From Bradyrhizobium arachidis (lineage in GTDB: Bacteria; Pseudomonadota; Alphaproteobacteria; Rhizobiales; Xanthobacteraceae): a stretch of DNA of 64,000 nt. The notes under the pieces were generated by a model. That model did not search any database. It had not been told where the DNA came from and saw only the letters and a list, made by a program, of their open reading frames with translations. Numbering within the stretch: the stretch's first letter is position 1; each line of letters begins with the position of its first letter. The position numbers and the translations under genes are program-made. Below, piece by piece: positions 43,461 to 54,036 of this stretch. Location of the stretch: positions 7,626,001 through 7,690,000 of the forward strand of contig NZ_CP077970.1 of assembly GCF_024758505.1 (NCBI RefSeq), in the 5' to 3' direction.

Positions 43461-44394
43461 CGCGCATAAACCATCGTTTGTAGGTGAAGGCGAAGGTCAC
43501 GCAGATCGTGAACAGGATGACGCCGACGGCGCTGCCATAGCCGACCCGCATGCGGGAGATGCCGTTGTTGTAGAGGAAGCTCACCAGCGTGTTCGAAGAG
43601 TCCGCCGGCCCGCCGCGGGTCAGCGGCATCACCAGGTCGAACAGTTGCAGCGAGCCGATGATGGCAAAGAACACCGAGAGGCGGATGGTCGGATAGAGCA
43701 AGGGGATGACGACGTGACGCAGCACCTGGCTCCGCGTTGCGCCGTCGATGCGGGCGGCCTCGATGAGGTTCTTATCCAGGCTCTGGAGTGCCGCGATGAA
43801 CAGCATCATGTGGAAGCCAAAATACTTCCAGACGATCACGATCAGGATCGCCAGCATCGCCGTATCGGTCGAAGCGAGCAGATGCGGCGCCTCGGCGCCG
43901 AAGAAGCGCCAGATCGAGGCGACGAGGCCGTAGTCGCCGTCATAGACGAAGCTGAAGATCAGCCCGGTCGCGATCTCGGCGAGGATATAGGGCAGGAAGA
44001 ACAGCATGCGCAGCGCCACCGCGCCTCGGAAGCGTTCGGCGAGCATCAGGGCGAGCGTCAGCGCCAGCGGCAGCTGGACCAGCAGCGACACCGCGATGAT
44101 CAGCCCGTTGTTGCGCAGCGCCAGCCAGAAGGCGCGCGTCTCCAGCACGAAGCGGTAATTGTCGAGCCCGATCCAGTTGGTCGGTCTGCCAAAGCCGTTC
44201 CAGCTGAAGGCGGAGTACCAGGCGGCCTCGCCGATCGGCAGCACGACGAACAGCGTGAAGAGCAGCAGGGCCGGCGGCAGGAACAGGATGAGCACCGTAT
44301 AGCGGCCATCCCAGGCCGGGCCGCGGACCGCCACTGGTGCGGGTGCAGCCTCCACCAGATCGAGCGACGGAGAGCTTGCGATCCGCCGCGCCAC
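43453..44394 (-). CDS. Carbohydrate ABC transporter permease, MalF type
   Basis: 313 aa, six helices after a 30-residue cytosolic N-terminus. EAA loop NLIEAARIDGATRSQVLRHV followed by VIPLLYPTIRLS. MalF/UgpA-type. It begins 3 bp after the binding-protein stop and overlaps the next permease by 8 nt, so expression is coupled. Confidence 0.92.
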   Translation of the reverse strand: MARRIASSPSLDLVEAAPAPVAVRGPAWDGRYTVLILFLPPALLLFTLFVVLPIGEAAWYSAFSWNGFGRPTNWIGLDNYRFVLETRAFWLALRNNGLIIAVSLLVQLPLALTLALMLAERFRGAVALRMLFFLPYILAEIATGLIFSFVYDGDYGLVASIWRFFGAEAPHLLASTDTAMLAILIVIVWKYFGFHMMLFIAALQSLDKNLIEAARIDGATRSQVLRHVVIPLLYPTIRLSVFFAIIGSLQLFDLVMPLTRGGPADSSNTLVSFLYNNGISRMRVGYGSAVGVILFTICVTFAFTYKRWFMRDE

Positions 44395-44397
44395 GGC

Positions 44398-45657
44398 TCA
44401 GTTGCCCTGCTTCCACGCCGCCTCGATCGCCTTGGCCGCGTCCTGCGGGCTCATGCTTCCGCCGGCAATCTCGGCCGAGACGTCATTGACGACGCGGCCA
44501 ACCGACGGACCGAGGCTCTGGTCGTAAAAATTCTGGTGATAGTTCGACTTCGAAAGATTGTCGGCGATCCGCTTCATGAATGCATTGTTCAGGCCGGCCT
44601 CGGCGCCCTTCACCACGGGGACGATGAAGTTGCCGCTCGCAAGGCGCGTCTGCACGTCCTTCGAGATGAAGTATTTGAGGAAGTCGACGGCCTCCTTCGG
44701 CGAGCCCTTGGTGACGAGCCAGCCGGTGATACCGCCAAGCGTATCGGTCGGCGCGCCCTTGCCGCCCGCGACCACGGGAAAGTCGAACCAGCCGATCTTG
44801 TCCTCGGAAAGACCGACCTTGTCGGCGGCGAGCGCGCGCTGGAGATTGTAGACGCTGCTGATGGCGAGCGTCATCGCCGCTTTGCCATCGCCGAAATAGC
44901 CCACGGCCTGCGGGTTCTTGAAGCCGAGGAAACCATTCTGGAACGGTTGGAGATCGACGAGCTGCTTGAACAGCTCGCCGGACTTCTGGAATGTCTCGCC
45001 GGCAAAGCCGCCGTTCTCTCCGCGCAGCGCAGCATCGAACGCCGGTTTGCCGCCGATGCGGACCGCAAGATGCGTCCAGTAGAAGTGCAGCGGCCATTTG
45101 TCGGCGCCGCCGACCACGATCGGCGTCACGCCGGCGGCCTTCAGGGCCTTCACCGCGGCGAGCAGATCGTCCCAGGTCTTGATGGCGGCCGGATCGACAT
45201 TGGCCTTCGCCATCAGTTCCTTGTTGTAGACAAAGCCGACCTGCGACAGCGCGATGGGCAGGCCGTAATTGCGACCGTCCCGGGCGAACGCCGCCAGCGC
45301 CGCCGGAGTGATGGTGTCGCTGTAGCCCTTGATCTGATCGGTGATGTCGTCGAGGACGCCGGCCTCAATCTGAGCCTTCAGGACGCCGCCAGCCCAGCTG
45401 TAGATGATGTTCGGCCGGTCCTTGGATTGCAGGATGGTCGGCAGCTTGGCCTTGTAGGCCTCGTTCTCGAGGAACTGCATCTCGATCTTGACGCCCGGAT
45501 GCGATGCCTCATAGGCGCGGGCAACCTCCTCCCAGATCTTCACCTGGGCCGGATTGACCTCGATATGCAGCCATTTCACTGAGGTGTCGGCGGATGCCGC
45601 GCCAAGCGCGAGCAGCCATGCGGTAGCGGCGAGTCCCAGCTTGCACAGCAGTTTCAT
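44398..45657 (-). CDS. Carbohydrate ABC transporter substrate-binding protein
   Basis: 419 aa from the ATG at 45657. Signal peptide MKLLCKLGLAATAWLLALGA, cleaved near SADTS. CUT1-type pattern: VKWLHIEVNPAQVKIWEEVA, EKKLPTILQ-like region (YKAKLPTILQSKDRPNIIYS), FVYNKELMAKANVDPAAIKT with the typical KTWDDLLAAVKALKAAGVTP, and GWLVTKGSPKEAVDFLKYF. Periplasmic. First gene of the thu-like operon. The sugar is unknown; trehalose, maltose or sucrose are candidates by analogy with thuEFGK. Confidence 0.92.
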   Translation of the reverse strand: MKLLCKLGLAATAWLLALGAASADTSVKWLHIEVNPAQVKIWEEVARAYEASHPGVKIEMQFLENEAYKAKLPTILQSKDRPNIIYSWAGGVLKAQIEAGVLDDITDQIKGYSDTITPAALAAFARDGRNYGLPIALSQVGFVYNKELMAKANVDPAAIKTWDDLLAAVKALKAAGVTPIVVGGADKWPLHFYWTHLAVRIGGKPAFDAALRGENGGFAGETFQKSGELFKQLVDLQPFQNGFLGFKNPQAVGYFGDGKAAMTLAISSVYNLQRALAADKVGLSEDKIGWFDFPVVAGGKGAPTDTLGGITGWLVTKGSPKEAVDFLKYFISKDVQTRLASGNFIVPVVKGAEAGLNNAFMKRIADNLSKSNYHQNFYDQSLGPSVGRVVNDVSAEIAGGSMSPQDAAKAIEAAWKQGN

Positions 45658-45709
45658 CTGCAGTCCTCCCGATGGCATCTATTCTTTTGCTGCAATCCTG
45701 CCCTCGATT

Positions 45710-45748
45710 TTTGAGGTGCGCAACTAAAATTCTGATCGATACACCTCA
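45710..45748. promoter_or_regulatory. Inverted motif TGAGGTG/CACCTCA between divergent operons
   Basis: Perfect 7-bp arms TGAGGTG (45712-45718) and CACCTCA (45742-45748) in the gap between the thu-like operon and the SDR/GH3 genes, centres about three helical turns apart. The 12-mer TTTGAGGTGCGC (45710-45721) recurs in inverted orientation at 51916-51927, upstream of the RbsABC operon. Candidate operator of a carbohydrate regulator. Confidence 0.45.
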
Positions 45749-45844
45749 CCGCGGACCGGCTAGGGTTCGGAAGAAGCATTGCCGGCGGCGTGCGGCGCCG
45801 CCGAAGCAAGCATTTTGGGAGGAAGCCAATCTTGGGAGAAAACG

Positions 45845-46602
45845 ATGGCCGCCATTTATCCTGACCTCGCCGGCAAGGTTGTCCTTGTTACCGGCGGGGC
45901 GTCGGGGATCGGCGAAGCGATCGTGCGGCATTTTGCGCGACAGAAGTCGACCGTTGTGTTCTTCGACATCAAGGTCGAGGAAGGCACGCAGCTTGCGCAT
46001 GAACTGACAGCTGGCGGCCTCGCCGTACATTTTCAGAACGTCGACCTCACCGACACCGCGGCGTTGCGCGCCGGAGTCGTCGAAGCGCGCAAGGTGCACG
46101 GCGCGATCAGCGTGCTCGTCAACAACGCCGCTCATGACGAACGGCATCCGACCGAGGAGATGACGCCGCAATATTGGGACGACCGTATCGGCGTGAACCT
46201 CAAGCATCAGTTCTTCGCAGCGCAGGCCGTGCTGCCGGACATGAAGGCCGCGAAGGCCGGCGTTATCATCAATTTCGGCTCGATCTCCTGGATGGCCGGA
46301 CAGGGCGGCATGGCCGCCTACACCGCCAGCAAGTCCGGCGCGCTCGGCCTCACCCGCTCGCTGGCGCGCGACTACGGCCCTTCAACATCCGCGTCAATGC
46401 GATTGCGCCCGGCTGGATCATGACCAAGCGTCAGCTCGAGAAATGGCTGACGCCGGAAGGCGAGGAAGAGCTGATGCGACGGCAATGCCTGAAGCGCAAG
46501 CTGGTCCCGGACGAGATCGCGAAGTTCACGGTGTTCCTCGCCTCCGAGGAGGCATCGGCCTGCACTTCCCAGCAATACACCGTGGACGGCGGCTGGGTGT
46601 GA
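45845..46602 (+). pseudogene. SDR oxidoreductase interrupted by a 1-bp deletion
   Basis: Good family sequence up to residue about 178: TGGASGIGEAIVRHF (NAD loop), NNAAHD, SISWMAGQGGMAAYTASKSG (Ser, Tyr, Lys). Then frame is lost: the first frame stops at 46423 while the expected continuation FNIRVNAIAPGWIMTKRQLE, and the C-terminus TSQQYTVDGGWV, are read one frame over from 46381. The codon run ...DYG-P-FNIRV needs one more C at 46378-46380. If repaired the protein is 252 aa, normal for the family. Either a recent null mutation or a sequencing error; no other damage is visible. GGGAG lies before the ATG. Confidence 0.85.
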
Positions 46603-46616
46603 TGGATTAAGCCCCC

Positions 46617-48275
46617 ATGAATACGTCCTTCCTCGCGCGCGCTCCCTTCAATCTCGACGCTCCCACCATTGCCTGGGTCGAAACCACTTATCGCGCGCTG
46701 AGCCTGCAAGACAAAGTGGGACAACTGTTCAACCTCCTGTCGCGGGGAACCGATCCCGACGAACTTGCGCGCCTCGAGCGATTGCGACCTGGCGGAATCA
46801 CCCGGTACTTCGGTTCGGATGGTGATGCCGAGCGCATGCGAATAGCGGCGGCACAAAGGTCCGCGCCGGTGCCTCTGCTGGTCAGCGCCGATCTGGAGGG
46901 CTCGCGCATGAGCCTGCCATTCGGGACGCAAGTCCCCAATCCGCTCGCGCTGGCGGCGATCGACGACATCGAGGTCACGGCGGAGATTTCGCGCATCATC
47001 GCCGATGAAGCGGTTGCCGTTGGAGTGAACTGGTCGTTCACGCCCGTGATCGACATCAACCACGCCTTTCGCAGCCCGATCGTCGCAACGCGGAGCTTCG
47101 GCTCCGACGTCGATGCAATTCGTCGCCACGCGCTGACGCAGATCGAGGTCCTGCAACGGCATGGCGTGGCCGCAACCGCCAAGCATTGGCCCGGCGAAGG
47201 CTACGACGACCGCGACCAGCACCTGGTGACCACGATCAATCCGCTCTCCATGGCGGAATGGGAGATGACCTTCGGCAAGCTCTATCGCGCTGCGATCGAC
47301 GCAGGCGTACTTTCCATCATGTCGGCGCACATCGCCCTGCCCGCATTTGTCAGGGAACGGCTGTCCGATCCAGGGATCGAGGCGTTTCGGCCGGCGTCCA
47401 TCAGCAAACTCCTCAATATCGATCTGCTCCGTCGGGAACTCGGCTTCAACGGCCTGATTGTCTCCGACGCCAGCGAGATGGCCGGCCTGACATCATGGTC
47501 TCGCATGCGCGCGGCCAAGTCGCAGCTCATCGCCGGCGGGTGCGACATGATCCTGTTCACGCGCGCACCGGAAGAGGACATGGCGGAGGTACGCGCGGCG
47601 GTCGAGGCGGGCCAGCTTGCCGCCGAACGTTTCGAGGATGCGGTGCTGCGCGTCCTGGCGCTGAAGGCGGCGCTCGGCCTCCACAAGGCGTCAGAGCATC
47701 TGCCGACCGGAGCGATCGCGCGGGCATCCGACAAGACCATCGCCGACGCCGCTTTGCGGCGGGCGCCAACCCTGGTCAAGGACACTTTGGGGCTACTGCC
47801 AATCAGTCCGAGCCGGTATCGGCGCATCCTGGTGATATCGGGAGGAATCATCAGTCCGCTTCACGGCACGCCCAGTGAATTCAGACTGCCGGACATGCTG
47901 GCCGGCGAGGGATTCGAAGTCACCCTTCACACGCAGCAGCCCGCGATCGATCCGGCTGATTTCGATCTCGTCCTCTATCTGCTCGGCGAGGAAACACTGC
48001 TGACCCGCGGCCGCGTCTTCCTCGACTGGGCGCGGCTTGGCGGTGACTTCGTCGGCGCGATGCGCCGCTATTGGCACGACATTCCGACCGTCATGATCTC
48101 GTTCGGCTACCCCTACCATCTCTATGACGCGCCGCGCGTACCGGTTTACATCAATGCCTATTGCACAATCGACGACATGCAGGCCGCCGTCGTGGACTTG
48201 TTGATCGGCCGGCATCCCTGGAACCGGCATAGCCCGGTTGATCCAACTTGCGGGGTGGAGGACGCGAAGTATTGA
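46617..48275 (+). CDS. Glycoside hydrolase family 3 protein (NagZ/beta-glucosidase-like)
   Basis: 552 aa, cytosolic (no signal). The GH3 N-terminal TIM barrel is clear: LQDKVGQLFNLL, VPLLVSADLEGSRMSLPFGT, VAATAKHWPGEGYDDRDQHL (the KH-PG-G-DxH motif used as acid/base in NagZ-type enzymes) and LIVSDASEMAGL with the nucleophile Asp. After about residue 370 comes a GH3 C-terminal-like alpha/beta part (RILVISGGIISPLHG … AYCTIDDMQAAVVDLLIGRH). It follows the broken SDR gene by 14 bp. With the divergent sugar importer it would split an imported glycoside in the cytosol. Confidence 0.87.
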   Translation: MNTSFLARAPFNLDAPTIAWVETTYRALSLQDKVGQLFNLLSRGTDPDELARLERLRPGGITRYFGSDGDAERMRIAAAQRSAPVPLLVSADLEGSRMSLPFGTQVPNPLALAAIDDIEVTAEISRIIADEAVAVGVNWSFTPVIDINHAFRSPIVATRSFGSDVDAIRRHALTQIEVLQRHGVAATAKHWPGEGYDDRDQHLVTTINPLSMAEWEMTFGKLYRAAIDAGVLSIMSAHIALPAFVRERLSDPGIEAFRPASISKLLNIDLLRRELGFNGLIVSDASEMAGLTSWSRMRAAKSQLIAGGCDMILFTRAPEEDMAEVRAAVEAGQLAAERFEDAVLRVLALKAALGLHKASEHLPTGAIARASDKTIADAALRRAPTLVKDTLGLLPISPSRYRRILVISGGIISPLHGTPSEFRLPDMLAGEGFEVTLHTQQPAIDPADFDLVLYLLGEETLLTRGRVFLDWARLGGDFVGAMRRYWHDIPTVMISFGYPYHLYDAPRVPVYINAYCTIDDMQAAVVDLLIGRHPWNRHSPVDPTCGVEDAKY

Positions 48276-48302
48276 CGCAAGTGCATCCCGTTGGGCTGCA
48301 CC

Positions 48303-49328
48303 TTATTCCGCGCTCGCGCCGCCGAGCGACGCTCCGGCACCGCTGGCTTGCGGCTTTCCCTTGGCAGTCGTCGCGCGGCGGCGGCGCTGCACCAGGTACT
48401 GGTCGGCCAGCACGCCGATCAGGATCACGGTGCCCATGACCGCGAAATTGAGCGAGCTCGGAATGCCCAGCAGATTGACGAGGTTTTGCAGCACCTGGAG
48501 CAGCACGGTGCCGAGCACGACACCGACGATCGAGCCCTCACCGCCGCGCAAGGAGCAGCCGCCGAGCACAGCGGCGGCAATCGCATAGAGCTCGTAGAAC
48601 GAGCCATGCACCGCCGGCGAAATCGAGCGGGTGTACATGGCGATCAGGATCGCGGCAAATGCGGTCAGCCCGCCACAGATCACATAGGCGACAACGACGA
48701 CGCGGTCGGAGCGGATGCCGGAATAGCGCGCCGCCTCCTCGTTCTTGCCGACCGCATAGAGATAGCGGCCGAACACGGAGCGATGCAGCACCACCCATGC
48801 GATGACGGCGACGACGACCAATGCGATCACGCTATGTGGTAGCGGGAAGCCCAATACGTTGGTGCGGCCCGCCGTCAGCCATTCCAGCATCGGAAAGCTC
48901 GCGCCGAAGCCAAATCCGGCGGTGGCATCCTCGGTGTAGTAGCGCGCAGCGCCACGGTAGATCAGCAGGCCGCAGAGCGTGACCACGAAGGGCTGGATGC
49001 CGATCTTGGTGACCAGCGTGCCGTGCACCGCGCCGATCGCCAAGCCGCTGGCGATGATCATCGCGAGGGCCAGCACCCAGTTGACGTCGTGATTGACGAT
49101 GAGGTCGATGAAGAGGACGCCGAGCAGCGCGATGACCGAGCCGACCGACAGCTCGATCCCGCCGATGATGATGACGAAGGCTTCCGCGATCGAGAAGATG
49201 CCGAACATCCCAACCTGGTTGAGCGTGTTGGAGAGATTGCCTACGTAGAGGAAGCGCGGATTGATGAAGGCGACGACCGCGCCGACCACGAGGATCAGGA
49301 CAAGGAGGCTCAGATCTTTCTTGTTCAA
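48303..49328 (-). CDS. Sugar ABC transporter permease, RbsC type (importer 1)
   Basis: 341 aa from a TTG at 49328 (LNKKDLSLLVLILVVGAVVA); GAGG lies a few bases upstream and the frame before it overlaps the ATPase gene. About nine to ten helices; the RbsC signature segments AEAFVIIIGGIELSVGSVIA and GKNEEAARYSGIRSDRVVVV, then AAVLGGCSLRGGEGSIVGVV are visible. CUT2 permease. It ends the binding protein-ATPase-permease operon. 7-bp gap to the ATPase. Confidence 0.9.
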   Translation of the reverse strand: MNKKDLSLLVLILVVGAVVAFINPRFLYVGNLSNTLNQVGMFGIFSIAEAFVIIIGGIELSVGSVIALLGVLFIDLIVNHDVNWVLALAMIIASGLAIGAVHGTLVTKIGIQPFVVTLCGLLIYRGAARYYTEDATAGFGFGASFPMLEWLTAGRTNVLGFPLPHSVIALVVVAVIAWVVLHRSVFGRYLYAVGKNEEAARYSGIRSDRVVVVAYVICGGLTAFAAILIAMYTRSISPAVHGSFYELYAIAAAVLGGCSLRGGEGSIVGVVLGTVLLQVLQNLVNLLGIPSSLNFAVMGTVILIGVLADQYLVQRRRRATTAKGKPQASGAGASLGGASAE

Positions 49329-49335
49329 GGCACCC

Positions 49336-50841
<1,506 letters not shown>

Positions 50842-50879
50842 TGGAAGCTGCGAGCGCCAAGTGAGCGTCAGGTCTCCCG

Positions 50880-51833
50880 TTACTTTTTGAGCATCGCTTT
50901 CATCGAGCCCATGAAGTCGTCGACGTTCGACTTGTCGATAACCTTGCCGGGCACGATGATGATGCCATTCGCCGGAACGCCCGACTTGTCGCCTTCGAGA
51001 TACTTCGCCATCAGCTTCATGCCCTGATAGCCCCACTCGAACGGCTGCTGCACGACGGTGCCGGCGATGCTGCCCTCTTTGACGCCGCCGAGCGTGATCG
51101 GATCCTCGTCGAAGCCGATGATCTGGATCTTGCCGAGCTTACCGGCTTCCTTCAGCACCTCATAGATGCGCGGCGTGTTGTAGGAGTAGAAGCCGACGAG
51201 GCAGCTCACGTCGGGCATGGCGGCGAGGATGTCCTCGACATTTCGCTTGGCACGGGTCTGGTCGATTTCGTCGCCGCGGACGTCGACGAGCTCGACCTTC
51301 GAGCCCTTGATGGTTTCCTTCACGCCCTCGATGCGCTCGCGGGCATTGTCGGCGCCGGGCAGGCCAACGAAGCCGACGCACTTGCCGCCATTCGGCAGCG
51401 CCTTGAGCATCAGCTTGCCGGCGTCCTTGCCGAGATCGGTGTTGGACGAGCCGATATAGCCGACGCGCTTCGATTTCGGAGCGTCGCTATCGGTGGTGAA
51501 GAGCACCGACTGCGAGGCGATCTTGTCGAGATGCGCGGTCTGGTTCTTCGGATCGACGGCGCTGACCATGATTCCGGCCGCACCGGCGGCGACCAGATCG
51601 TCCATCACGCGCTGCTGCACGGCGGCCGCGGCCTGCTCCGGATATTTGAACTGGAGATCGTAGTTGGGCAGCTCGCCCTGCGCCTTCTTCACGCCGGCCT
51701 CGGCGATTTTCCAGAAGTCGGACGCGCCATTGACGACGAAGGCCAGGACCTTCTTGTCGGCAGACTGCGCGGAGCCGAGCCCCAGCAGAACCGAAACGGC
51801 AACGGAAACACCTGCAACAACGAGACGCTGCAT
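50880..51833 (-). CDS. Sugar ABC transporter substrate-binding protein, RbsB type (importer 1)
   Basis: 317 aa with signal peptide (QRLVVAGVSVAVSVLLGLGS). Periplasmic-binding-protein-like fold: KVLAFVVNGASDFWKIAEAG, ADDLVAAG-like loop (VMDDLVAAGAAGIMVSAVDP), YIGSSNTDLGKDAG, LPGADNARERIEGVKETI and GFDEDPITLGGVKEGSIAGT. CUT2 importers carry pentoses, hexoses, sugar alcohols or nucleosides. The ligand is unknown. Promoter region holds the CCTCA/TGAGG repeats. Confidence 0.92.
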   Translation of the reverse strand: MQRLVVAGVSVAVSVLLGLGSAQSADKKVLAFVVNGASDFWKIAEAGVKKAQGELPNYDLQFKYPEQAAAAVQQRVMDDLVAAGAAGIMVSAVDPKNQTAHLDKIASQSVLFTTDSDAPKSKRVGYIGSSNTDLGKDAGKLMLKALPNGGKCVGFVGLPGADNARERIEGVKETIKGSKVELVDVRGDEIDQTRAKRNVEDILAAMPDVSCLVGFYSYNTPRIYEVLKEAGKLGKIQIIGFDEDPITLGGVKEGSIAGTVVQQPFEWGYQGMKLMAKYLEGDKSGVPANGIIIVPGKVIDKSNVDDFMGSMKAMLKK

Positions 51834-51901
51834 CGAACCCCTCCCTGATTGCGGTCAGCCATCTGCGGGCTAACTCGCGTCACACGCCTAAGCGAACGTC
51901 G

Positions 51902-51927
51902 CCTCAAAATGAGGCGCGCACCTCAAA
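51902..51927. promoter_or_regulatory. Triple CCTCA/TGAGG half-sites upstream of importer 1
   Basis: Alternating half-sites CCTCA (51902-51906), TGAGG (51910-51914), CCTCA (51921-51925) lie about 70 bp before the RbsB-type gene. The stretch 51916-51927 is the reverse complement of TTTGAGGTGCGC found at 45710-45721 in the other carbohydrate promoter. Candidate operator shared by both regulons. Confidence 0.45.
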
Positions 51928-52026
51928 GCTAGCAGAAACGCATCAGAGGCGCAACCGATGGCCCATCTCTGAGCATCTGCACAACGACGGCGAGAAACCC
52001 ACAGGAACCGGACGCAGCCCTGCCGA

Positions 52027-52863
52027 CTAGCTCGCCCAGTTCTCCCGGAATTCACCGAAGAGCGTGAGGCCTCCGCAGACGTAGATGGTCTGTCCGGTGA
52101 TATAGCCGGCCTCCTCGGAGGCAAGAAATGCGAACACGCCGGCAATCTCTTCAGCGGTTCCGACGCGCCCGAGCGGAATGTGCGCCTCGACGGCCTCCCG
52201 CTTGGCCGGGTCGCCGGTCCATGCCGCGTTGATGGGGGTATCGATGGCACCGGGCGCCACCGCGTTGACGCGAATGCCGCGACCAGCAAACTCCAGCGCC
52301 AGGGTCCGCGTCAGGTTCGCCATGCCGCCCTTGCTGATGGAATAGGCGAGATAGCCGGGTTTTGGGACGATCTGGTGGACGCTCGAACAGTTGACGATCG
52401 TACCGCCGCCACCGCGCTTGACGAAATGCGCGAGCGCCTGCTGGGCGCAGAGCACCGCTCCATTCAGATTGACATCGAGAATGCGACGATAGGTTTCGAC
52501 ATCGAGCGCCTCGCTCGCGGACTCCCGCTGGAAGCCGGCATTGTTGACAAGGCAATCCAGGCGCGGCCAGTGCGCCAGCACTGTCTCGAACATTCCCATA
52601 ATGTCCGGCTCGGCACCGATATCGGCCTTTACGACGAGATGGTCCCGATCGCCATGCCCACGCTCACGCGATGCCGCTTGCACCTGCGCGAGCGTATCCT
52701 CGGCATTCGCACGATGATCATGGAAATTGATGGCAACTGTCGCGCCCTCCTGCGCGAACCGAACAGCAATGGCGCGCCCGATCCCCTGAGAGGCACCCGT
52801 CACCAGCGCGTATTGCCCAACCAGGCGCGATGAAAATTGAATCGAACGATCCGGCTGCTGCAT
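52027..52863 (-). CDS. SDR-family sugar dehydrogenase-like oxidoreductase
   Basis: 278 aa from the ATG at 52863 (frame open further but without similarity). TGASQGIGRAIAVRF (NAD(P) loop), NNAGF, CSSVHQIVPKPGYLAYSISK (Ser, Tyr, Lys), RVNAVAPGAIDTPIN. Close in pattern to glucose 1-dehydrogenase and 3-oxoacyl reductase groups. Encoded 128 bp after importer 2's binding protein on the same strand, so it probably oxidises the imported sugar or polyol. Not essential to the URC genes. Confidence 0.88.
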   Translation of the reverse strand: MQQPDRSIQFSSRLVGQYALVTGASQGIGRAIAVRFAQEGATVAINFHDHRANAEDTLAQVQAASRERGHGDRDHLVVKADIGAEPDIMGMFETVLAHWPRLDCLVNNAGFQRESASEALDVETYRRILDVNLNGAVLCAQQALAHFVKRGGGGTIVNCSSVHQIVPKPGYLAYSISKGGMANLTRTLALEFAGRGIRVNAVAPGAIDTPINAAWTGDPAKREAVEAHIPLGRVGTAEEIAGVFAFLASEEAGYITGQTIYVCGGLTLFGEFRENWAS

Positions 52864-52991
52864 GGGAGGGTCACGCTGGAAGGTTGGAGGGAACGGCGAC
52901 GATCGCTGCGCTCGCAAGAGGCAATGCGACCGCCCGCGTTCCAGCGCCGCCTGCGAGAGGCGGCGCTCCGCAAAACATATCACTCGTACGA

Positions 52992-53939
52992 CTATTGCGA
53001 ACGGTCCGAGGTCCAGCCCTTGTACTCGGCGACGTTATCCCGGGTAACGAGCTTCGACGGCAAGAGTTCGACCGGGTTGGCCGGCTTCTGCCCGCCGAGA
53101 ATGCTGACACCGACCTGAACGGCGCGGCGCGCCATGAAGAACGGATCCTGCGAGGCCGAGGCCTGGATCTGGGGTGACCCCGGGTCCTTCAACGACGCCT
53201 CGATGTCGGGCGCGCCGTCGACCGCGGTGATGATGATGCCGCTGCGCTGCTGCTGCTTCGCCGCGAGATCGGTGCCGATCGCCTGCGGATCGTTGATGGC
53301 GAAGATCGCGTCGATCTTCGGGAAACGGGTCAGATAGCCCTGCGCCACGGTCAACCCGCCCTCGCGCGATCCCTTGCCATCCTGATCGCTGGACAGGACC
53401 TTGATGCCGGGGTTCTTGGCGAACACGTTCTTGCAGCCGACGACGCGATCGATCACGGCCGAGACCTGCGGCCCGTTCTCGATGACCACGTCGCCTTTGC
53501 CGCCGAGTTTGTCGACGATGTACTGACAAGAGATCTCGCCGGCCTGGACGTTGTTCGTGGTCACGGTGGCGTCGGCGCCTTCCGCGGCAGTGTCCACGGC
53601 GACAACGATGATGCCCGCCGCCTGGGCCTTCTTGATCGCCGGCCCGATCGCCTTGGGGTCGCCTGGGTTGAGGAGAATCAGGTCGACGCCTGCGGCGATG
53701 AAGTTGTCGATCTGGGTCACCTGCTTGCCGAGGTCGTATTCGAAGCCGACCGTCGTCACCTTCACGTTCGGATTGGTCTTCTTGGCCTCGAACTCCGCGC
53801 CCTTCGACAACGCGACGAAAAACGGATTGCCGAGCGAACCCAGCGAGACGCCAATCGATTTGAGCTCCTTGGCAAAGGACGGCGCTGAACTCAGGACCAG
53901 CGCCATGGCGGCGCCGGCAAGCGAGATCGTCTTCAACAT
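52992..53939 (-). CDS. Sugar ABC transporter substrate-binding protein, RbsB type (importer 2)
   Basis: 315 aa from the ATG at 53939; signal peptide MLKTISLAGAAMALVLSSAP, cleaved near SFAKE. RbsB-like features: IGVSLGSLGNPFFVALSKGA, FIAAGVDLILLNPGDPKAIG, IVVAVDTAAEGADATVTTNN, GLTVAQGYLTRFPKIDAIFA and NDPQAIGTDLAAKQ. These Asn/Asp/Arg positions are used for pentose or hexose binding in RbsB. It is the third gene of the operon (ATPase-permease-binding protein order). Confidence 0.92.
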   Translation of the reverse strand: MLKTISLAGAAMALVLSSAPSFAKELKSIGVSLGSLGNPFFVALSKGAEFEAKKTNPNVKVTTVGFEYDLGKQVTQIDNFIAAGVDLILLNPGDPKAIGPAIKKAQAAGIIVVAVDTAAEGADATVTTNNVQAGEISCQYIVDKLGGKGDVVIENGPQVSAVIDRVVGCKNVFAKNPGIKVLSSDQDGKGSREGGLTVAQGYLTRFPKIDAIFAINDPQAIGTDLAAKQQQRSGIIITAVDGAPDIEASLKDPGSPQIQASASQDPFFMARRAVQVGVSILGGQKPANPVELLPSKLVTRDNVAEYKGWTSDRSQ

Positions 53940-54036
53940 GGCTTCCTCCCTGGTCTGGTTTTTGTCCCGCGACGGCCGACCAGTTGCCATCATAGGGTCC
54001 CACAAGGCGGCATAGAACCTTGCGCGCAGCCAAACT

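Noticed and set aside
41463..45582. 545- and 645-codon plus-strand frames over the thu-like operon
   Set aside because: Both are antisense to strongly supported dehydrogenase, permease and binding-protein genes; no motifs.
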